From the NCBI RefSeq assembly GCF_006704125.1, contig NZ_VIGH01000008.1:124001-188000 (forward strand): a stretch of DNA of 64,000 nucleotides, in the 5' to 3' direction. Shown here piece after piece: positions 24,160-35,022 of this stretch. Source of the stretch: Rhodococcus spelaei. GTDB lineage: Bacteria; Actinomycetota; Actinomycetes; Mycobacteriales; Mycobacteriaceae. Each line of letters begins with the position of its first letter. The stretch's first letter is position 1. Below the pieces are notes generated by a model. The model was given only the letters and a program-made list of their open reading frames with translations, had not been told where the DNA came from and made no database searches. The translations under genes and the position numbers were made by a program.

Positions 24160-25491
24160 GTGAGCGAATGGGGCAGGCGCGGTGGAGTTCTCGTCGACGT
24201 CGCGGTGATTGCAGCGGTGGTGGCGGCCGGGACGGTCGTGGCCGGCGTGTTGCACGATCCCGGCGATGAGGCCACCGCGGCGACGGGAACCGGGGTGTCG
24301 GTGGTACGACCGCCGGTCGAGTACCCGACGGAGATTCCGGGGTGCGACCGGGTCGAACCGCCGTACAGCGGCGAGCGCATCGCCTTCGCCGGCGTCGGTA
24401 GCGGTGCGACCTACGACGACCCGAACTACCCGTGGTTCTCCGGACCCAAGGCCTCCGCGATGTCCGCGGCGCTGGTGGGTGCGCTGCCCGCCGCCGTGGA
24501 CGTCGTGTTCGCCAGTCCGCAGCAGTCGTTCGTCTTCGAGCCCATGTGGACCTTCGGCGGTCCCGAGCAGCCGGAGGGGCCGCCCGTCGACCTGTTCGGT
24601 GGACGGACCACCGCGAGCGGCACGGTCACTCGCGGCCCGGCTGTGGGTTCGCTCACCGCCGACGTGCACAGGTCCGACGAACCGGTGCCGCCCTGCGTCG
24701 CCGGGGAGCTGACTCGTCGCACCACGCTCGCGGACGGGTCGGTGGTCGACTCGCAGGACACCTGGGTCGAGTACGACGGCGTTCGCAGGTTGGTCCGCAG
24801 CGCCGACGCATACCTGCCCGACGGCACCAGGATTCGGCTGAGCCTGGACGACCGGAAGTCGGGGGAGCTGCCGCTCACCGTGGACGAGCTCGCCGCGATT
24901 GCTCTCACGCCGGGTCTGCGAGCGAGCGCGCCCGTGCCGGCGGGTACCCCACCTCCGCCGGCGTCGTGTCACGCGGGAGAGGGCGACGGTGCATCGGCAT
25001 CGTTGAACCGGGGCACCGTCGACCGGCTGAACCGGACGCTCGACGATCACTGGCAGCGGGAGACGACGAAACCGGGCTCACTGGATCGGCCGCTGGGCTC
25101 GCTGCAGCTGGCGGAGTCCGACTCCGGCAGCGTCTGCGAGGTGCTGACGGTGACGACCCCGGTCGGCGAGAGCGATCTGCGGGTGTCGATCACAGGTGGG
25201 CGTGTGCCCCACCTGCCGGAGCCCTCCCCGGACGGAGGGTTCTCGGGGGCGAGGCGGTCGGCGGAGAGGCTCGCGGACGGAACGGTCGTCGAGCGGGCCG
25301 AACACTCGTACGCGCTCGCCGGACGGGACGGCGCCGATCTCGGAGACGAGACGAGCAGGTCGGTGACGGTGACCCGGCCGTCGGGCACGCAGGTCCGGGT
25401 GACGTCCTCGGCGGCCGTGCCCGGCATCCCCCTCGCCGCGGACTGGCTCGAATCCGTCGCGACCGCGCCGGGGCTGGAGCTGTCGGGCTAG
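24160..25491 (+). CDS. Membrane-anchored extracytoplasmic protein with two related halves
   Basis: I do not recognise a family. The 443-residue product has one N-terminal transmembrane helix (about 10-30) and an otherwise soluble, probably external body. Two halves look related: [16 protein letters not shown]...[10 protein letters not shown]...[15 protein letters not shown] (about 192-264) and [16 protein letters not shown]...[10 protein letters not shown]...[15 protein letters not shown] (about 371-442). The GTG at 24160 follows GAGGGG; an upstream ATG at 24139 gives seven more residues. It is 21 bp from the YbaY-like gene and may be co-transcribed with it and pdxT. Confidence 0.7.
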   Translation: MSEWGRRGGVLVDVAVIAAVVAAGTVVAGVLHDPGDEATAATGTGVSVVRPPVEYPTEIPGCDRVEPPYSGERIAFAGVGSGATYDDPNYPWFSGPKASAMSAALVGALPAAVDVVFASPQQSFVFEPMWTFGGPEQPEGPPVDLFGGRTTASGTVTRGPAVGSLTADVHRSDEPVPPCVAGELTRRTTLADGSVVDSQDTWVEYDGVRRLVRSADAYLPDGTRIRLSLDDRKSGELPLTVDELAAIALTPGLRASAPVPAGTPPPPASCHAGEGDGASASLNRGTVDRLNRTLDDHWQRETTKPGSLDRPLGSLQLAESDSGSVCEVLTVTTPVGESDLRVSITGGRVPHLPEPSPDGGFSGARRSAERLADGTVVERAEHSYALAGRDGADLGDETSRSVTVTRPSGTQVRVTSSAAVPGIPLAADWLESVATAPGLELSG

Positions 25492-25512
25492 ATCAGTCCG
25501 TATCCTTGCCCG

Positions 25513-25971
25513 GTGCGAACGAGACGAATACTCGAACTGGTGCTCGGCGTCGGTGCGTTGATCGCGGTGGTGGCCGCGGTCGGGATGTCGCTCGGCTCGT
25601 CCGGCGACACCGGCTCGCAGGGGAGCGACGCCCGCGACACGGTCACGGTGACCGGCGACGTCCTCTACCGCGAGCGGATCGCCTGGCCCGAGGGTGCCGT
25701 GGTGACCGTGCGCCTCGAGGACGTCTCGCGTGCCGACGCGCCGTCCACCGTGCTCGCCGAGCAGCGCATCACCGACGCGACCGGGGTGCCGGTTCCGTTC
25801 GAGCTCACTGCCGACCGCGCGTCGATCGAGCCGAACGCACGCGTGAACGTCAGCGCCCGGATCGAGGTGAACGGGGAGCTCCGCTGGATCTCCGACACCG
25901 CTCATCCCGTCCCCACCGCCGGGCCGGTGCCGCCGGTCCACCTTCTCCTGGTGGGTGTGCCGAACCGGTGA
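25513..25971 (+). CDS. YbaY-family secreted protein
   Basis: The 152-residue protein has an N-terminal hydrophobic segment (8-30) without a lipobox cysteine, then a beta-rich domain with [23 protein letters not shown] and [25 protein letters not shown], matching the YbaY/META-associated lipoprotein family of unknown role. The conserved YRERIALP-like motif is YRERIAWP. It is probably held at the outer face of the membrane. The stop overlaps the pdxT start (GTGA), though a shared function is not evident. Confidence 0.78.
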   Translation: MRTRRILELVLGVGALIAVVAAVGMSLGSSGDTGSQGSDARDTVTVTGDVLYRERIAWPEGAVVTVRLEDVSRADAPSTVLAEQRITDATGVPVPFELTADRASIEPNARVNVSARIEVNGELRWISDTAHPVPTAGPVPPVHLLLVGVPNR

Positions 25972-26600
25972 ATGCTTCTGCCACAACACGTCCCACCGTC
26001 GGAGTGCTCGCCCTGCAGGGCGACGTCCGCGAACACCTCGCCGCGCTCGAGGCCTCCGGGGCCGACGGGGTGACCGTCCGCCGGCGCTCGGAACTCGAGG
26101 CCGTCGACGGTCTGGTGATCCCGGGCGGGGAGTCCACCACGATGAGCCGGCTGCTCACGGTGTTCGAGCTGCTCGAGCCGCTTCGCGAACGGCTGCGAAA
26201 CGGACTGCCCGCCTACGGTTCCTGCGCCGGGATGATCCTGCTCGCCAGCGAGATCCTCGACACCCGCCCCGACGCACACTGCCTGTCCGGACTCGACATC
26301 ACGGTGCGCCGCAACGCGTTCGGCAGGCAGGTCGACTCGTTCGAGGAGAACCTGGACTTCGTCGGCATCGAGGGTGAACCGATGCGTGCGGTGTTCATCC
26401 GGGCGCCGTGGGTCGAACGCGTCGGCGACGGCGTCGAGGTCCTGGCCACGGTGCCGGAGGGGCCCGCCGCCGGCCGCGTGGTGGCGGTTCGTCAGGGCAG
26501 TGTGCTCGCGACGTCGTTCCATCCGGAGGTGACCGGCGACAGGCGGGTTCATCAGCTCTTTGTCGACATGGTGCGCAAGGGAGCGCGCGCGCGCGGGTAA
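25968..26600 (+). CDS. pdxT: Pyridoxal 5'-phosphate synthase, glutaminase subunit
   Basis: This 210-residue class I glutamine amidotransferase releases ammonia for PdxS. The triad is C86 in YGSCAGM, H185 and E187 in SFHPE, with the PGGEST motif (52-57) at the PdxS interface. Start GTG at 25968 overlaps the preceding stop. In M. tuberculosis (Rv2604c) it is two genes from pdxS; here it is separated from pdxS by about 7 kb including the arsR-CDF and fabH-methyltransferase insertions. Confidence 0.96.
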   Translation: MNASATTRPTVGVLALQGDVREHLAALEASGADGVTVRRRSELEAVDGLVIPGGESTTMSRLLTVFELLEPLRERLRNGLPAYGSCAGMILLASEILDTRPDAHCLSGLDITVRRNAFGRQVDSFEENLDFVGIEGEPMRAVFIRAPWVERVGDGVEVLATVPEGPAAGRVVAVRQGSVLATSFHPEVTGDRRVHQLFVDMVRKGARARG

Positions 26601-26694
26601 ACTGGCGCTACTGTGTGATCCCCGCTGCAGTGCGAGCGCTGTCGCGTGTGGATCCACATCCGGGACCGGCATTGACGGGAAGAGGGAACTACGC

Positions 26695-27447
26695 ATGAGC
26701 GGCCACTCCAAATGGGCCACCACCAAGCACAAGAAGGCTGCGATCGACGCCAAGCGTGGCAAGTCGTTCGCCAAACTTGTCAAGAACATCGAGGTGGCGG
26801 CGCGAACCGGTGGCGGCGACCCCGCGGGTAACCCCACCCTGTACGACGCGATCCAGAAGGCGAAGAAGTCGTCGGTCCCCAACGACAACATCGAGCGCGC
26901 GCGTAAGCGCGGCGCCGGTGAAGAGGCCGGCGGCGCCGACTGGCAGACCATCATGTACGAGGGTTACGGACCCAACGGCGTCGCACTGCTCGTCGAGTGC
27001 CTCACCGACAACCGCAACCGCGCGGCCGGCGAGGTGCGCACCGCGATGACCCGCAACGGCGGCAACCTCGCCGATCCCGGATCGGTCTCGTACCTGTTCA
27101 GCCGCAAGGGTGTCGTCCTCCTCGAGAAGGCCGGCCGCAGCGAGGACGAGATCCTCGAGGTGGTCCTCGAGGCGGGCGCCGAGGAGATCAACGATCTCGG
27201 TGACACCTTCGAAATCGTCTCGGAGGCAGCCGATCTCATCCCCGTGCGCACCGCGCTCGTGGATGCGGGTATCGACTACGAGTCCGCCGACCCGGACTTC
27301 CGCGCCTCCGTCGAGGTGCCGGTGGACGTGGACGGGGCCCGCAAGGTGTTCAAGCTCGTCGACGCCCTCGAGGACTCCGACGACGTGCAGAACGTCTACA
27401 CCAACGTCGACCTGTCCGACGAGGTGCTCGCCGAACTCGACGCCTGA
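26695..27447 (+). CDS. yebC: YebC/PmpR family protein
   Basis: This 250-residue protein has the full family signature: [20 protein letters not shown] at the start and a [15 protein letters not shown] block (about 83-97). Family members were described as DNA-binding regulators and some paralogues as translation factors that relieve ribosome stalling; which applies here is open. The ATG follows AGAGGGA. Its location before ruvC is conserved in actinobacteria and beyond. Confidence 0.95.
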   Translation: MSGHSKWATTKHKKAAIDAKRGKSFAKLVKNIEVAARTGGGDPAGNPTLYDAIQKAKKSSVPNDNIERARKRGAGEEAGGADWQTIMYEGYGPNGVALLVECLTDNRNRAAGEVRTAMTRNGGNLADPGSVSYLFSRKGVVLLEKAGRSEDEILEVVLEAGAEEINDLGDTFEIVSEAADLIPVRTALVDAGIDYESADPDFRASVEVPVDVDGARKVFKLVDALEDSDDVQNVYTNVDLSDEVLAELDA

Positions 27448-27502
27448 CGCCGCCGCGGCGACCGGGCGCGTGTTGGTGCGCCCGGCTGTCGGCGGTGCGA
27501 CC

Positions 27503-27525
27503 TATACTCTCGAACAGCTGTTCGT
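27503..27525 (+). promoter_or_regulatory. SOS promoter: -10 box and LexA box of ruvC
   Basis: TCGAACAGCTGTTCGT at 27510-27525 matches the actinobacterial LexA consensus TCGAAC-N4-GTTCGA except for the last base. It directly follows TATACT (27503-27508), a near-perfect -10 box, 20 bp upstream of the ruvC GTG. LexA bound here would block the promoter. Confidence 0.88.
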
Positions 27526-27545
27526 AGTGTCGAGAGGTGGGCTCA

Positions 27546-28127
27546 GTGCGTGTGTTCGGAGTGGACCCCGGCCTGACCCGGTGCGGGTTCGGGGTGGTCG
27601 ACGCCGGGCGGGGTCGTGAGGTCCGGCCGGTCGCGGTCGACGTGATCCGCACACCTCCGGAGATGGACCTGGCGCACCGGCTCCTGGGAATCGCCGACGC
27701 GGCCGAGGAGTGGCTCGACCTGCACCGCCCGACCGTGGTCGCGGTCGAGCGGGTCTTCTCCCAGCACAACGTCCGTACCGCGATGGGTACCGCGCAGGCC
27801 GGTGGGGTGGTGGCCCTCGCGGCCGCCCGGCGCGGCATCGACGTCTGCTTCCACACCCCGAGCCAGGTCAAGTCCGCCGTCACCGGCAACGGGTCGGCGG
27901 ACAAGAAGCAGGTCACCGCGATGGTCACGAAGATCCTCGGGTTGGAGACCGCTCCGAAGCCCGCCGACGCCGCCGACGCGCTCGCGCTCGCCATCTGTCA
28001 CTGCTGGCGGGCGCCGATGCTGTCGAGAATGGCCGCGGCGGAACTTGCCGCCGCCGAGCAGAAGCGCCGCTACGAGGCGCGCCTCGCGGAAGTGTCCAGG
28101 TCCAGGCTCAAGAAGGCAGGTTCGTAG
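27546..28127 (+). CDS. ruvC: Holliday junction endonuclease RuvC
   Basis: This 193-residue enzyme resolves Holliday junctions. All four acidic catalytic residues are present: D7 (FGVDPG), E68 (AVERVF), D141 and D144 (PADAADA). I chose the GTG at 27546 because the protein then begins MRVFGVDPG like the family; a GTG three codons upstream exists. ruvC, ruvA and ruvB are contiguous and share the SOS promoter. Confidence 0.96.
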   Translation: MRVFGVDPGLTRCGFGVVDAGRGREVRPVAVDVIRTPPEMDLAHRLLGIADAAEEWLDLHRPTVVAVERVFSQHNVRTAMGTAQAGGVVALAAARRGIDVCFHTPSQVKSAVTGNGSADKKQVTAMVTKILGLETAPKPADAADALALAICHCWRAPMLSRMAAAELAAAEQKRRYEARLAEVSRSRLKKAGS

Positions 28128-28736
28128 ATGATCGCGTCCGTCCGCGGCGAGGTACTCGAGATCGCGCTCGACCACGTCGTGCTCGAGGCCGCGGGGGTGG
28201 GCTACCGGCTCAACGCCACCCCGGTGACCCTCGGCACGCTGCAGCGCGGCGCCGAGGTGCGCCTGGTCACCGCGATGATCGTCCGCGAGGACTCGATGAC
28301 GCTGTACGGCTTCCACGACACCGAGTCCCGCGACCTGTTCGGTCTCCTGCAGACCGTCTCCGGAGTGGGTCCCCGGCTGGCGATGGCGACCCTCGCCGTG
28401 CTGGAACCGGAGGCGTTGCGCAAGGCGCTCGCCGAGGGCAACGTGACCGCTCTGACCCGGGTTCCCGGCATCGGCAAGCGCGGCGCCGAACGCATGGTCG
28501 TCGAGCTGCGCGACAAGGTCGAAGCGGTGCCGAGCGGATCCGGGCTGCCGTCGGACGGGTCGGCCGCGGCGATTGCCGGACTGGTCCGCGACCAGATCGT
28601 CGAGGCGCTGGTCGGCCTCGGGTTCGCGCTCAAACAGGCCGAGCAGGCCACGGAGTCCGTGCTGGCGGCGGACCCGGAGGCCGACACCTCCCGGGCGCTG
28701 CGCTCGGCCCTGGCACTGTTGGGTAAGACGCGGTGA
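28128..28736 (+). CDS. ruvA: Holliday junction DNA helicase subunit RuvA
   Basis: This 202-residue protein binds the four-way junction and loads RuvB. The N-terminal OB fold ([20 protein letters not shown]), the helix-hairpin-helix repeats ([16 protein letters not shown] and [15 protein letters not shown]) and the RuvB-binding C-terminal domain after an acidic/Ser linker are all visible. ATG follows the ruvC stop without a gap, and the stop overlaps the ruvB GTG. Confidence 0.96.
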   Translation: MIASVRGEVLEIALDHVVLEAAGVGYRLNATPVTLGTLQRGAEVRLVTAMIVREDSMTLYGFHDTESRDLFGLLQTVSGVGPRLAMATLAVLEPEALRKALAEGNVTALTRVPGIGKRGAERMVVELRDKVEAVPSGSGLPSDGSAAAIAGLVRDQIVEALVGLGFALKQAEQATESVLAADPEADTSRALRSALALLGKTR

Positions 28737-29836
28737 CTGCCGGCGCGGGGGAGGACGCCTTCGGGGACGACTCCTTCGGGGGCGACTCCGCGGTCACCGC
28801 CGAGTTCGTGGCAGGCGACGGCGACATCGAAGCGAGCCTGCGCCCCACCTCGCTGGACGACTTCATCGGACAACCGCGGGTGCGCGAACAGCTGCAACTG
28901 GTGCTGGCCGGGGCGAAGCTGCGGGGTGGCACCCCGGATCACGTGCTGCTGTCCGGACCGCCGGGTCTCGGCAAGACCAGCATGGCCATGATCATCGCGG
29001 CCGAACTCGGCACCGCCCTGCGGCTGACCTCCGGGCCCGCGCTCGAGCGCGCCGGCGACCTGGCCGCGATGCTGAGCAACCTCGTCGAGGGCGACGTGCT
29101 GTTCATCGACGAGATCCACCGGATCGCCCGGCCCGCCGAGGAGATGCTGTACCTGGCGATGGAGGACTTCCGCGTCGACGTCGTCGTCGGCAAGGGGCCC
29201 GGCGCCACGTCCATCCCGCTGGAGGTCGCCCCGTTCACTCTGGTCGGCGCCACCACCCGGTCGGGGGCGCTGACCGGGCCGCTGCGGGACCGATTCGGGT
29301 TCACCGCGCACATGGACTTCTACGACCCGCCGGAACTGCAGCGCATCCTGCTGCGCTCGGCAGGCATCCTCGGCGTGCAGCTCGGCGCCGAGGCGAGCAA
29401 GGAGATCGCGGGCCGCTCCCGCGGCACCCCGCGTATCGCGAACCGGCTTCTGCGTCGGGTGCGCGACTACGCCGACGTGCGCGCGGACGGGATCATCACG
29501 CGCGACATCGCGCGGGCCGCGCTCGCCGTGTACGACGTCGACCAGCTCGGCCTCGACCGTCTCGACCGTGCGGTGCTCAGCGCGTTGGTCCGCAGTTTCG
29601 GAGGCGGACCGGTCGGGGTGTCCACCCTTGCCGTCGCGGTCGGGGAGGAACCGAGCACCGTCGAGGAGGTGTGCGAGCCGTTCCTCGTGCGTGCGGGCAT
29701 GATCGCGCGCACACCCCGTGGCCGCGTCGCCACCGCGGCGGCCTGGGAACAGCTCGGATTGACCGCCCCGCCCGAGGCCGCGGCAGGCGGCATCGAAGTC
29801 CGAGTCAACGAACCTCCGCAGGGTTCGTTCGACTAA
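28733..29836 (+). CDS. ruvB: Holliday junction branch migration ATPase RuvB
   Basis: This 367-residue AAA+ motor has Walker A GPPGLGKT (75-82), Walker B LFIDEIH (123-129), sensor 1 GATTRSG, an arginine-finger region GPLRDRFG and the C-terminal winged helix. An extra acidic, Gly-rich N-terminal stretch of about 30 residues precedes the usual start of the fold. It forms the hexameric ring that drives branch migration with RuvA. Confidence 0.96.
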   Translation: MTAGAGEDAFGDDSFGGDSAVTAEFVAGDGDIEASLRPTSLDDFIGQPRVREQLQLVLAGAKLRGGTPDHVLLSGPPGLGKTSMAMIIAAELGTALRLTSGPALERAGDLAAMLSNLVEGDVLFIDEIHRIARPAEEMLYLAMEDFRVDVVVGKGPGATSIPLEVAPFTLVGATTRSGALTGPLRDRFGFTAHMDFYDPPELQRILLRSAGILGVQLGAEASKEIAGRSRGTPRIANRLLRRVRDYADVRADGIITRDIARAALAVYDVDQLGLDRLDRAVLSALVRSFGGGPVGVSTLAVAVGEEPSTVEEVCEPFLVRAGMIARTPRGRVATAAAWEQLGLTAPPEAAAGGIEVRVNEPPQGSFD

Positions 29837-29909
29837 TGGCACACTTGGGTACTGCGCCGGTTCGACCTGGACCGACGGCATCGACAAACTTTTAGGACTG
29901 ACTTCCACG

Positions 29910-30260
29910 ATGGAACTGCTGTTTCCGCTCCTCATTCTCGCCCTGCTCGTGCCGATGTTCCTCGGCATCCGCCGCCAGAAGAAGGAAATGGCGAAGACCG
30001 CCGACCTGCAGGACTCCCTCTCCGTCGGTGACCGCGTGCTCACCACGTCCGGGCTGCACGCCACTGTCGTCGAGCTCGGTGACGGCACTGTCGAGCTCGA
30101 GATCGCTCCCGGCGTCGTCACCACCTGGTCGCGGCTGGTCGTGCGCGAGCTGATCACCGAGGACGAGGACGAGGACGGCACCGACCTCGACGACGAGGTC
30201 GACGAGCAGATCACCGAGGAGACCGCGGAGGAGACCGAGCGTCGCCTCGGCAAAGAGTGA
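29910..30260 (+). CDS. yajC: Sec translocase accessory subunit YajC
   Basis: This 116-residue protein has one N-terminal helix (MELLFPLLILALLVPMFLGI), the RRQKKE cytoplasmic junction and the compact domain SVGDRVLTTSGLHATVVEL, typical of YajC. The tail is strongly acidic (Asp/Glu from about 90). It associates with SecDF. It lies 73 bp after ruvB and 116 bp before secD, with a hairpin between. Confidence 0.93.
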   Translation: MELLFPLLILALLVPMFLGIRRQKKEMAKTADLQDSLSVGDRVLTTSGLHATVVELGDGTVELEIAPGVVTTWSRLVVRELITEDEDEDGTDLDDEVDEQITEETAEETERRLGKE

Positions 30261-30291
30261 GCCTCGGCAAGTAGTGGGTTAGACATCGCAT

Positions 30292-30321
30292 CCGCTGCCG
30301 GGCGACCTCGCCCGGCAGCGG
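30292..30321 (+). terminator. Hairpin between yajC and secD
   Basis: Thirteen perfect base pairs (30292-30304 with 30309-30321) close a four-base loop ACCT, with no T-tract. It may partly terminate after yajC or stabilise message ends within the Sec operon. Confidence 0.6.
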
Positions 30322-30376
30322 CTACGTCGGCGCCGACCGGCGGACCTCATACGCACCTCTAGGAGAACTACGGATC

Positions 30377-32071
30377 GTGGCACCTTCGTCTGGAGCCGTA
30401 CGTCCAGCGCGCTCGCTCGTGATTTTCGGGCTGATCGTCGCTGCGCTGTACGCGCTCGTCTTCTTCACGGGGGACAAGTCCCCGACCCCGAAGCTCGGTA
30501 TCGACTTGCAGGGCGGCACGCGTGTCACCCTGACCGCGCGGACCCCGGACGGCAGCAAGCCGAGCCAGGACTCGCTGCGGCGCGCGCAGGAGATCATCGA
30601 GACCCGTGTGAACGGTCTCGGTGTGTCCGGTTCCGAGGTCGTGATCGACGGCGACAACCTCGTGATCACGGTGCCCGGTGACGACAGTTCTCAGGCCCGC
30701 ACGCTGGGCCAGACGGCGCGTCTGTACATCCGGCCGGTGACGTCCTCGGCGGCATCGTCGAACGCGCAGGCCGCGCAGGCGCCCACCGCCACGACGACGC
30801 CCGCACCCGCGACGCCCGCCCCCGCCCCCGCCCCCGCCCCCGCGCCGCAGAACCGCCCGTTCCCCGCGCAGGAGCCCGCGCCGGCGCCCACTCCGGCCCC
30901 GGCACCTGCACAGGCCCCCGGCGAGGCCACCCCCGCCGATCAGGCGGCCGCGGAGATCGCGGAGGCGAAGAAGACCCGGCAGAGCACCGATCCCGCGGTG
31001 CAGCAGCAGGCCATGGCCACCCTGAACTGCGATGCCAGCGACCCACTGCAGGGCAACGACGACCCGGCACTGCCGTTGGTCGCATGCTCGGTGGACGGCA
31101 AGGCCGTCTACCTGCTCGGCCCCAGCATCATCGACGGCCAGGAGATCGCGGACGCGTCCTCGGCCTTCAACTCGCAGCAGGCGCGCCACGAGGTGAGCCT
31201 GTCGTTCAAGTCCGGTGGCAGCAACACCTGGGCGCAGTTCACGTCGGCGAACATCGGCAAGCAGGCCGCGTTCACGCTCGACTCGCGTGTGGTCAGCGCC
31301 CCCGTCATCCAGGGTGCGACCCCGGCGGGCAGCGCCACCTCCATCACCGGTGACTTCACTGCGGCCACGGCCAAGGAGCTCGCCAACACCCTCAAGTACG
31401 GTTCGCTGCCGCTGTCGTTCCAGTCTTCCGAGGCGGAAACCGTGTCGGCCACACTCGGTCTGGCCTCGCTCAAGGCGGGTCTGATCGCCGGCGCGATCGG
31501 TCTGGTCCTGGTGCTGCTGTACTGCCTGATCTACTACCGCATGCTCGGCGTGCTCACCGCCCTCTCGCTGATCCTCTCCGGCGTGCTGGTGTACGCGATC
31601 ATGGTTCTGCTGGGCCGGTACATCGGGTTCACCCTCGACCTTGCGGGCATCGCCGGTCTGATCATCGGTATCGGCATGACCGCCGACTCGTTCGTCGTGT
31701 ACTTCGAACGCATCAAGGACGAGATGCGTGAGGGCCGCAGTTTCCGTTCGGCGGTGCCACGGGGCTGGGCGCGGGCGCGCCGGACCATCCTGTCCGGCAA
31801 CGCGGTGAGCTTCATCGCTGCCGCGGTGCTGTACATCCTCGCGGTCGGTCAGGTGCGCGGGTTCGCGTTCACCCTCGGCCTGACCACCATCCTCGACGTG
31901 GTCGTCGTGTTCCTGGTGACGCATCCGCTGGTGCACCTCGCGTCGAAGTCCGAGTTCTGGTCGAAGCCCAGCGTGAACGGACTCGGCGCCGTGCAGCAGG
32001 TCGCCCGGGAACGCAAGACCGCCGCCGTCACCTCGCGCACCGCCGCGGCCGCGCAGGCGAAGGAGTCCTGA
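30377..32071 (+). CDS. secD: Protein translocase subunit SecD
   Basis: This 564-residue membrane protein uses the proton gradient to help pull exported proteins out of SecYEG. An N-terminal helix, the D1 motif [13 protein letters not shown], a large external domain and six-helix C-terminal bundle (about 365-530) with [21 protein letters not shown] are present. Residues about 130-195 are a long Pro/Ala-rich linker absent from many homologues. The start is GTG at 30377. secF follows after one base. Confidence 0.96.
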   Translation: MAPSSGAVRPARSLVIFGLIVAALYALVFFTGDKSPTPKLGIDLQGGTRVTLTARTPDGSKPSQDSLRRAQEIIETRVNGLGVSGSEVVIDGDNLVITVPGDDSSQARTLGQTARLYIRPVTSSAASSNAQAAQAPTATTTPAPATPAPAPAPAPAPQNRPFPAQEPAPAPTPAPAPAQAPGEATPADQAAAEIAEAKKTRQSTDPAVQQQAMATLNCDASDPLQGNDDPALPLVACSVDGKAVYLLGPSIIDGQEIADASSAFNSQQARHEVSLSFKSGGSNTWAQFTSANIGKQAAFTLDSRVVSAPVIQGATPAGSATSITGDFTAATAKELANTLKYGSLPLSFQSSEAETVSATLGLASLKAGLIAGAIGLVLVLLYCLIYYRMLGVLTALSLILSGVLVYAIMVLLGRYIGFTLDLAGIAGLIIGIGMTADSFVVYFERIKDEMREGRSFRSAVPRGWARARRTILSGNAVSFIAAAVLYILAVGQVRGFAFTLGLTTILDVVVVFLVTHPLVHLASKSEFWSKPSVNGLGAVQQVARERKTAAVTSRTAAAAQAKES

Positions 32072-32072
32072 C

Positions 32073-33311
32073 ATGACGAACCCCACTGGCACCAACGCAG
32101 CCGCCGGGACCACCGAGGACCCGGCGCTCTCGGACGCCGACGCCGACCAGGCGAACTTGCCGCACCACAGCCTGCTCTCGCGGCTGTACACCGGCACCGG
32201 CGCGTTCGAGATCGTCAGCCGGCGCAAGCGCTGGTACGCGATCATCGGTGTGATCGTGTTGATCTCGATCGCCAGCATCCTGTTGCGAGGCTTCTCGCTG
32301 GGCATCGACTTCGAGGGCGGGTCACGGATCCAGTTCCCGGCCGCCTCGGGCGTGACCACGGAACACGTCGAGAAGGTCTACAGCGACACCCTCGGCTCGG
32401 CGCCCGTCTCGGTGCAGACGGTCGGCGCGGGTGACAGCGCGACCATCCAGATCCGGTCGGAGTCACTCGACGCCGGCCAGGTCACGTCGTTGCAGAATGC
32501 GCTCTTCGACGCCTTCCATCCGGAGGACAAGGACGGGGTGCCAAGCAAGAACGCGATCAGCGTGGCGGACGTGAGTGAGACCTGGGGCAGCCAGATCACC
32601 AAGAAGGCGATGATCGCGCTGCTGGTGTTCCTGGTGATCGTCAGTATCTACATCGCCATTCGCTTCGAACGGGACATGGCGATCGCGGCGATCGTCGCGC
32701 TGTTCTTCGACATGGTCGTCACGGCGGGTGTGTACTCGCTGGTCGGGCTGGAGGTCACACCGGCGACGGTGATCGGCTTCCTGACCATTCTCGGCTTCTC
32801 GCTCTACGACACCGTCGTCGTGTTCGACAAGGTGGAGGAGAACACCCGCGGTGTGCTGCACCTGACCCGGCGCACGTACGCCGAGCAGGCGAACCTCGCG
32901 GTGAACCAGACGCTGATGCGGTCGATCAACACGACCGTGATCTCGATCCTGCCGGTGATCGGCCTGCTGGTCGTCGCGGTGGGCCTGCTGGGCGTGGGCA
33001 CCCTCAAGGACCTCGCCGTGGTCCAGTTGGTCGGCATCGTCGTCGGCGCGTTCTCGTCGATCTTCTTCGCCACCCCGTTGCTGGTGTCGATCAAGGAGCG
33101 CTGGGGACCCGTCTCCGCGCACACCAAGAAGGTCCTGGCGCGGCGGTCCGCGCTGTCCGGCGGGGCAACCGCGGCCGACGCCGCGACCCTGGCAGGCTCG
33201 GTACCGGAGGCCCGGCCGAGCGGGCGAGCGGCCGGCGCGCCGCGGCGTTCGGGCGGCGCTCCGCAGCCGGGTGCCCGGCCGACCGGAAAGCGTGACAAGA
33301 AGAGGCGGTGA
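32073..33311 (+). CDS. secF: Protein translocase subunit SecF
   Basis: This 412-residue partner of SecD has the family motif LGIDFEGGSRIQF, an external domain and the five- to six-helix bundle with LGFSLYDTVVVFDKVEEN (helix 4). A basic Ala/Gly/Pro C-terminal tail of about 60 residues, ending in KRDKKRR, extends into the cytosol. It starts one base after the secD stop and is followed at once by a peptide-binding lipoprotein gene. Confidence 0.96.
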   Translation: MTNPTGTNAAAGTTEDPALSDADADQANLPHHSLLSRLYTGTGAFEIVSRRKRWYAIIGVIVLISIASILLRGFSLGIDFEGGSRIQFPAASGVTTEHVEKVYSDTLGSAPVSVQTVGAGDSATIQIRSESLDAGQVTSLQNALFDAFHPEDKDGVPSKNAISVADVSETWGSQITKKAMIALLVFLVIVSIYIAIRFERDMAIAAIVALFFDMVVTAGVYSLVGLEVTPATVIGFLTILGFSLYDTVVVFDKVEENTRGVLHLTRRTYAEQANLAVNQTLMRSINTTVISILPVIGLLVVAVGLLGVGTLKDLAVVQLVGIVVGAFSSIFFATPLLVSIKERWGPVSAHTKKVLARRSALSGGATAADAATLAGSVPEARPSGRAAGAPRRSGGAPQPGARPTGKRDKKRR

Positions 33312-33312
33312 C

Positions 33313-35022
33313 ATGCGCAGGGGTGCGAGTCGGGGAGACGGCGGGTACCGACGGACGGTGGCGGCGGGCGTCGCCGCGATCGCGGTGGTCGCGGCGGCGG
33401 CCGGGTGCTCCTCGAAGGAGGACCAGGTCCCGTCCATCGGCTACGCCGTCGACAACGTACTGACCACCTACAACGCGAACACCCTCGACGGAGCCGCGAG
33501 CGGCGCCCGACAGGCGTTCTCGCGGGTGCTCACCGGGATGAGCTACATCGGTCCCGAGGGCACCGCCCTGTCCGACGGGGACTTCGGCACCGCGGTACCG
33601 CAGCCGGGCGACTCGTTGACCATCGCGTACAAGATCAACCCCAACGCGGTCTACTCCGACGGGGTCCCGGTGACCTGCGACGACCTGGTCCTGGCGTGGG
33701 CGGCGGGCAGCGGGAAGTTCCCGCAGTTCGCGTCCGCGACCAGGGCCGGGTACGCCGACATCGACCGCGTCGACTGCCAGAGCGGCTCGAAGGACGCGAC
33801 CGTGGTCTTCCGGCCCGGCCGGGCGTTCGCGGAGTGGCTGGGACTGTTCGGCGCGACCGACGTCATGCCCGCCCACGTGGCGGGCCGGGTCGCAGGCGTG
33901 CCGGACGTGGTCGGGGCGGTGCACTCGGGCGACGTCGACGCGCTGGGTCGCATCGCGGCGTTCTGGAACAACGGCTGGAACCTGACGCCCGGGGAGCAGC
34001 TCGACCCGGCACTGTTCCCGTCCTCGGGGCCGTATCGTGCGGATTCCTACACCGAGGACGGTGGGTTGGTACTGGTCGCCAACGACCGGTGGTGGGGAAA
34101 CAAGCCGGCCACCGATCGAATCGTGGTGTGGCCGAAGAACTCGGACCTCGCGGCGAAGCTCGGGTCGGGCGACCTCGATGTCATCGACGTCGGCGCGAAC
34201 GCGGTGGACGGACTCGACCCCGGTGACGGATACACCACCGTCACCGAACCGTCCCGCAGTTCCGAGCAACTGGTGCTCGGCACCGGCGGAGTGTTCGGAT
34301 CCGCCGACGCGCGTAAGGCGTTCGCGTCCTGCGTTCCGCGGCAGCAACTGTTCGACGACCTCGGCCACCCCGGCTTCCAGAAGTCGGCCGGGCTGGGCTC
34401 GGGGGTGCTGAACTCGCGGATCGCGGCGCCCGACATGTTGATTTATCCCACCGTGTCCGGGGTGGCGGGGGACCGCTACCTGCATCCGGACGTGGGGGCG
34501 GCGGCCGCCGCGTTGGGTGGCAAGCCGATCACGGTCCGGGTCGGCTACCTCGGTCCGGACAAGCGGCGGGCCGACACCGTCGCCTCGATCGCCGCCGCCT
34601 GCGCGCCCGCCGGGATCACCGTGCAGGATGCGGGCGCACCGGGATTCGTGCCGAGCGGGCTCAGTACAGGTCAGGTCGATGCGGTGCTCGGCGGCACCGC
34701 ATCCGCGCAGGGCGCGGCTGGTACCGATTCGCAGGTTCCTCCCGCGTATTCGCTGGCGGCAGGCAACGGGACGAATTACGGCCAGTACCACAACAATCGG
34801 GTCACAGAGATCGCCGACCAGTTGGCGGTCGACACGGCGCCCGGCAGTCGGTTGAACCTCTCGACCGAGGCCGAGAACATCCTGTGGGCGGAGATGCCGT
34901 CGATTCCCCTGTTCAACGAGCCGCGTACCACCGCCATCGCCAAGGGCATGCACGCGGCGGTGCCGAATCCGTCGGTCTCGGGCGCGGGCTGGAACATGGA
35001 CAGGTGGATACTGCTTCGGTGA
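33313..35022 (+). CDS. Family 5 extracellular solute-binding lipoprotein (Rv2585c-like)
   Basis: The 569-residue protein has a twin-basic N-region, a hydrophobic helix and a lipobox AAGC with the acylated C32. The mature part is a DppA/OppA-type binding fold, with the class signature near ALSDGDFGTAVPQPGDSLTIAYKI and VYSDGVPVTCDD. No permease or ATPase genes accompany it, the same as in M. tuberculosis. It probably binds peptides or a cell-wall fragment outside the cell. The start lies one base after secF, and the stop overlaps apt. Confidence 0.88.
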   Translation: MRRGASRGDGGYRRTVAAGVAAIAVVAAAAGCSSKEDQVPSIGYAVDNVLTTYNANTLDGAASGARQAFSRVLTGMSYIGPEGTALSDGDFGTAVPQPGDSLTIAYKINPNAVYSDGVPVTCDDLVLAWAAGSGKFPQFASATRAGYADIDRVDCQSGSKDATVVFRPGRAFAEWLGLFGATDVMPAHVAGRVAGVPDVVGAVHSGDVDALGRIAAFWNNGWNLTPGEQLDPALFPSSGPYRADSYTEDGGLVLVANDRWWGNKPATDRIVVWPKNSDLAAKLGSGDLDVIDVGANAVDGLDPGDGYTTVTEPSRSSEQLVLGTGGVFGSADARKAFASCVPRQQLFDDLGHPGFQKSAGLGSGVLNSRIAAPDMLIYPTVSGVAGDRYLHPDVGAAAAALGGKPITVRVGYLGPDKRRADTVASIAAACAPAGITVQDAGAPGFVPSGLSTGQVDAVLGGTASAQGAAGTDSQVPPAYSLAAGNGTNYGQYHNNRVTEIADQLAVDTAPGSRLNLSTEAENILWAEMPSIPLFNEPRTTAIAKGMHAAVPNPSVSGAGWNMDRWILLR

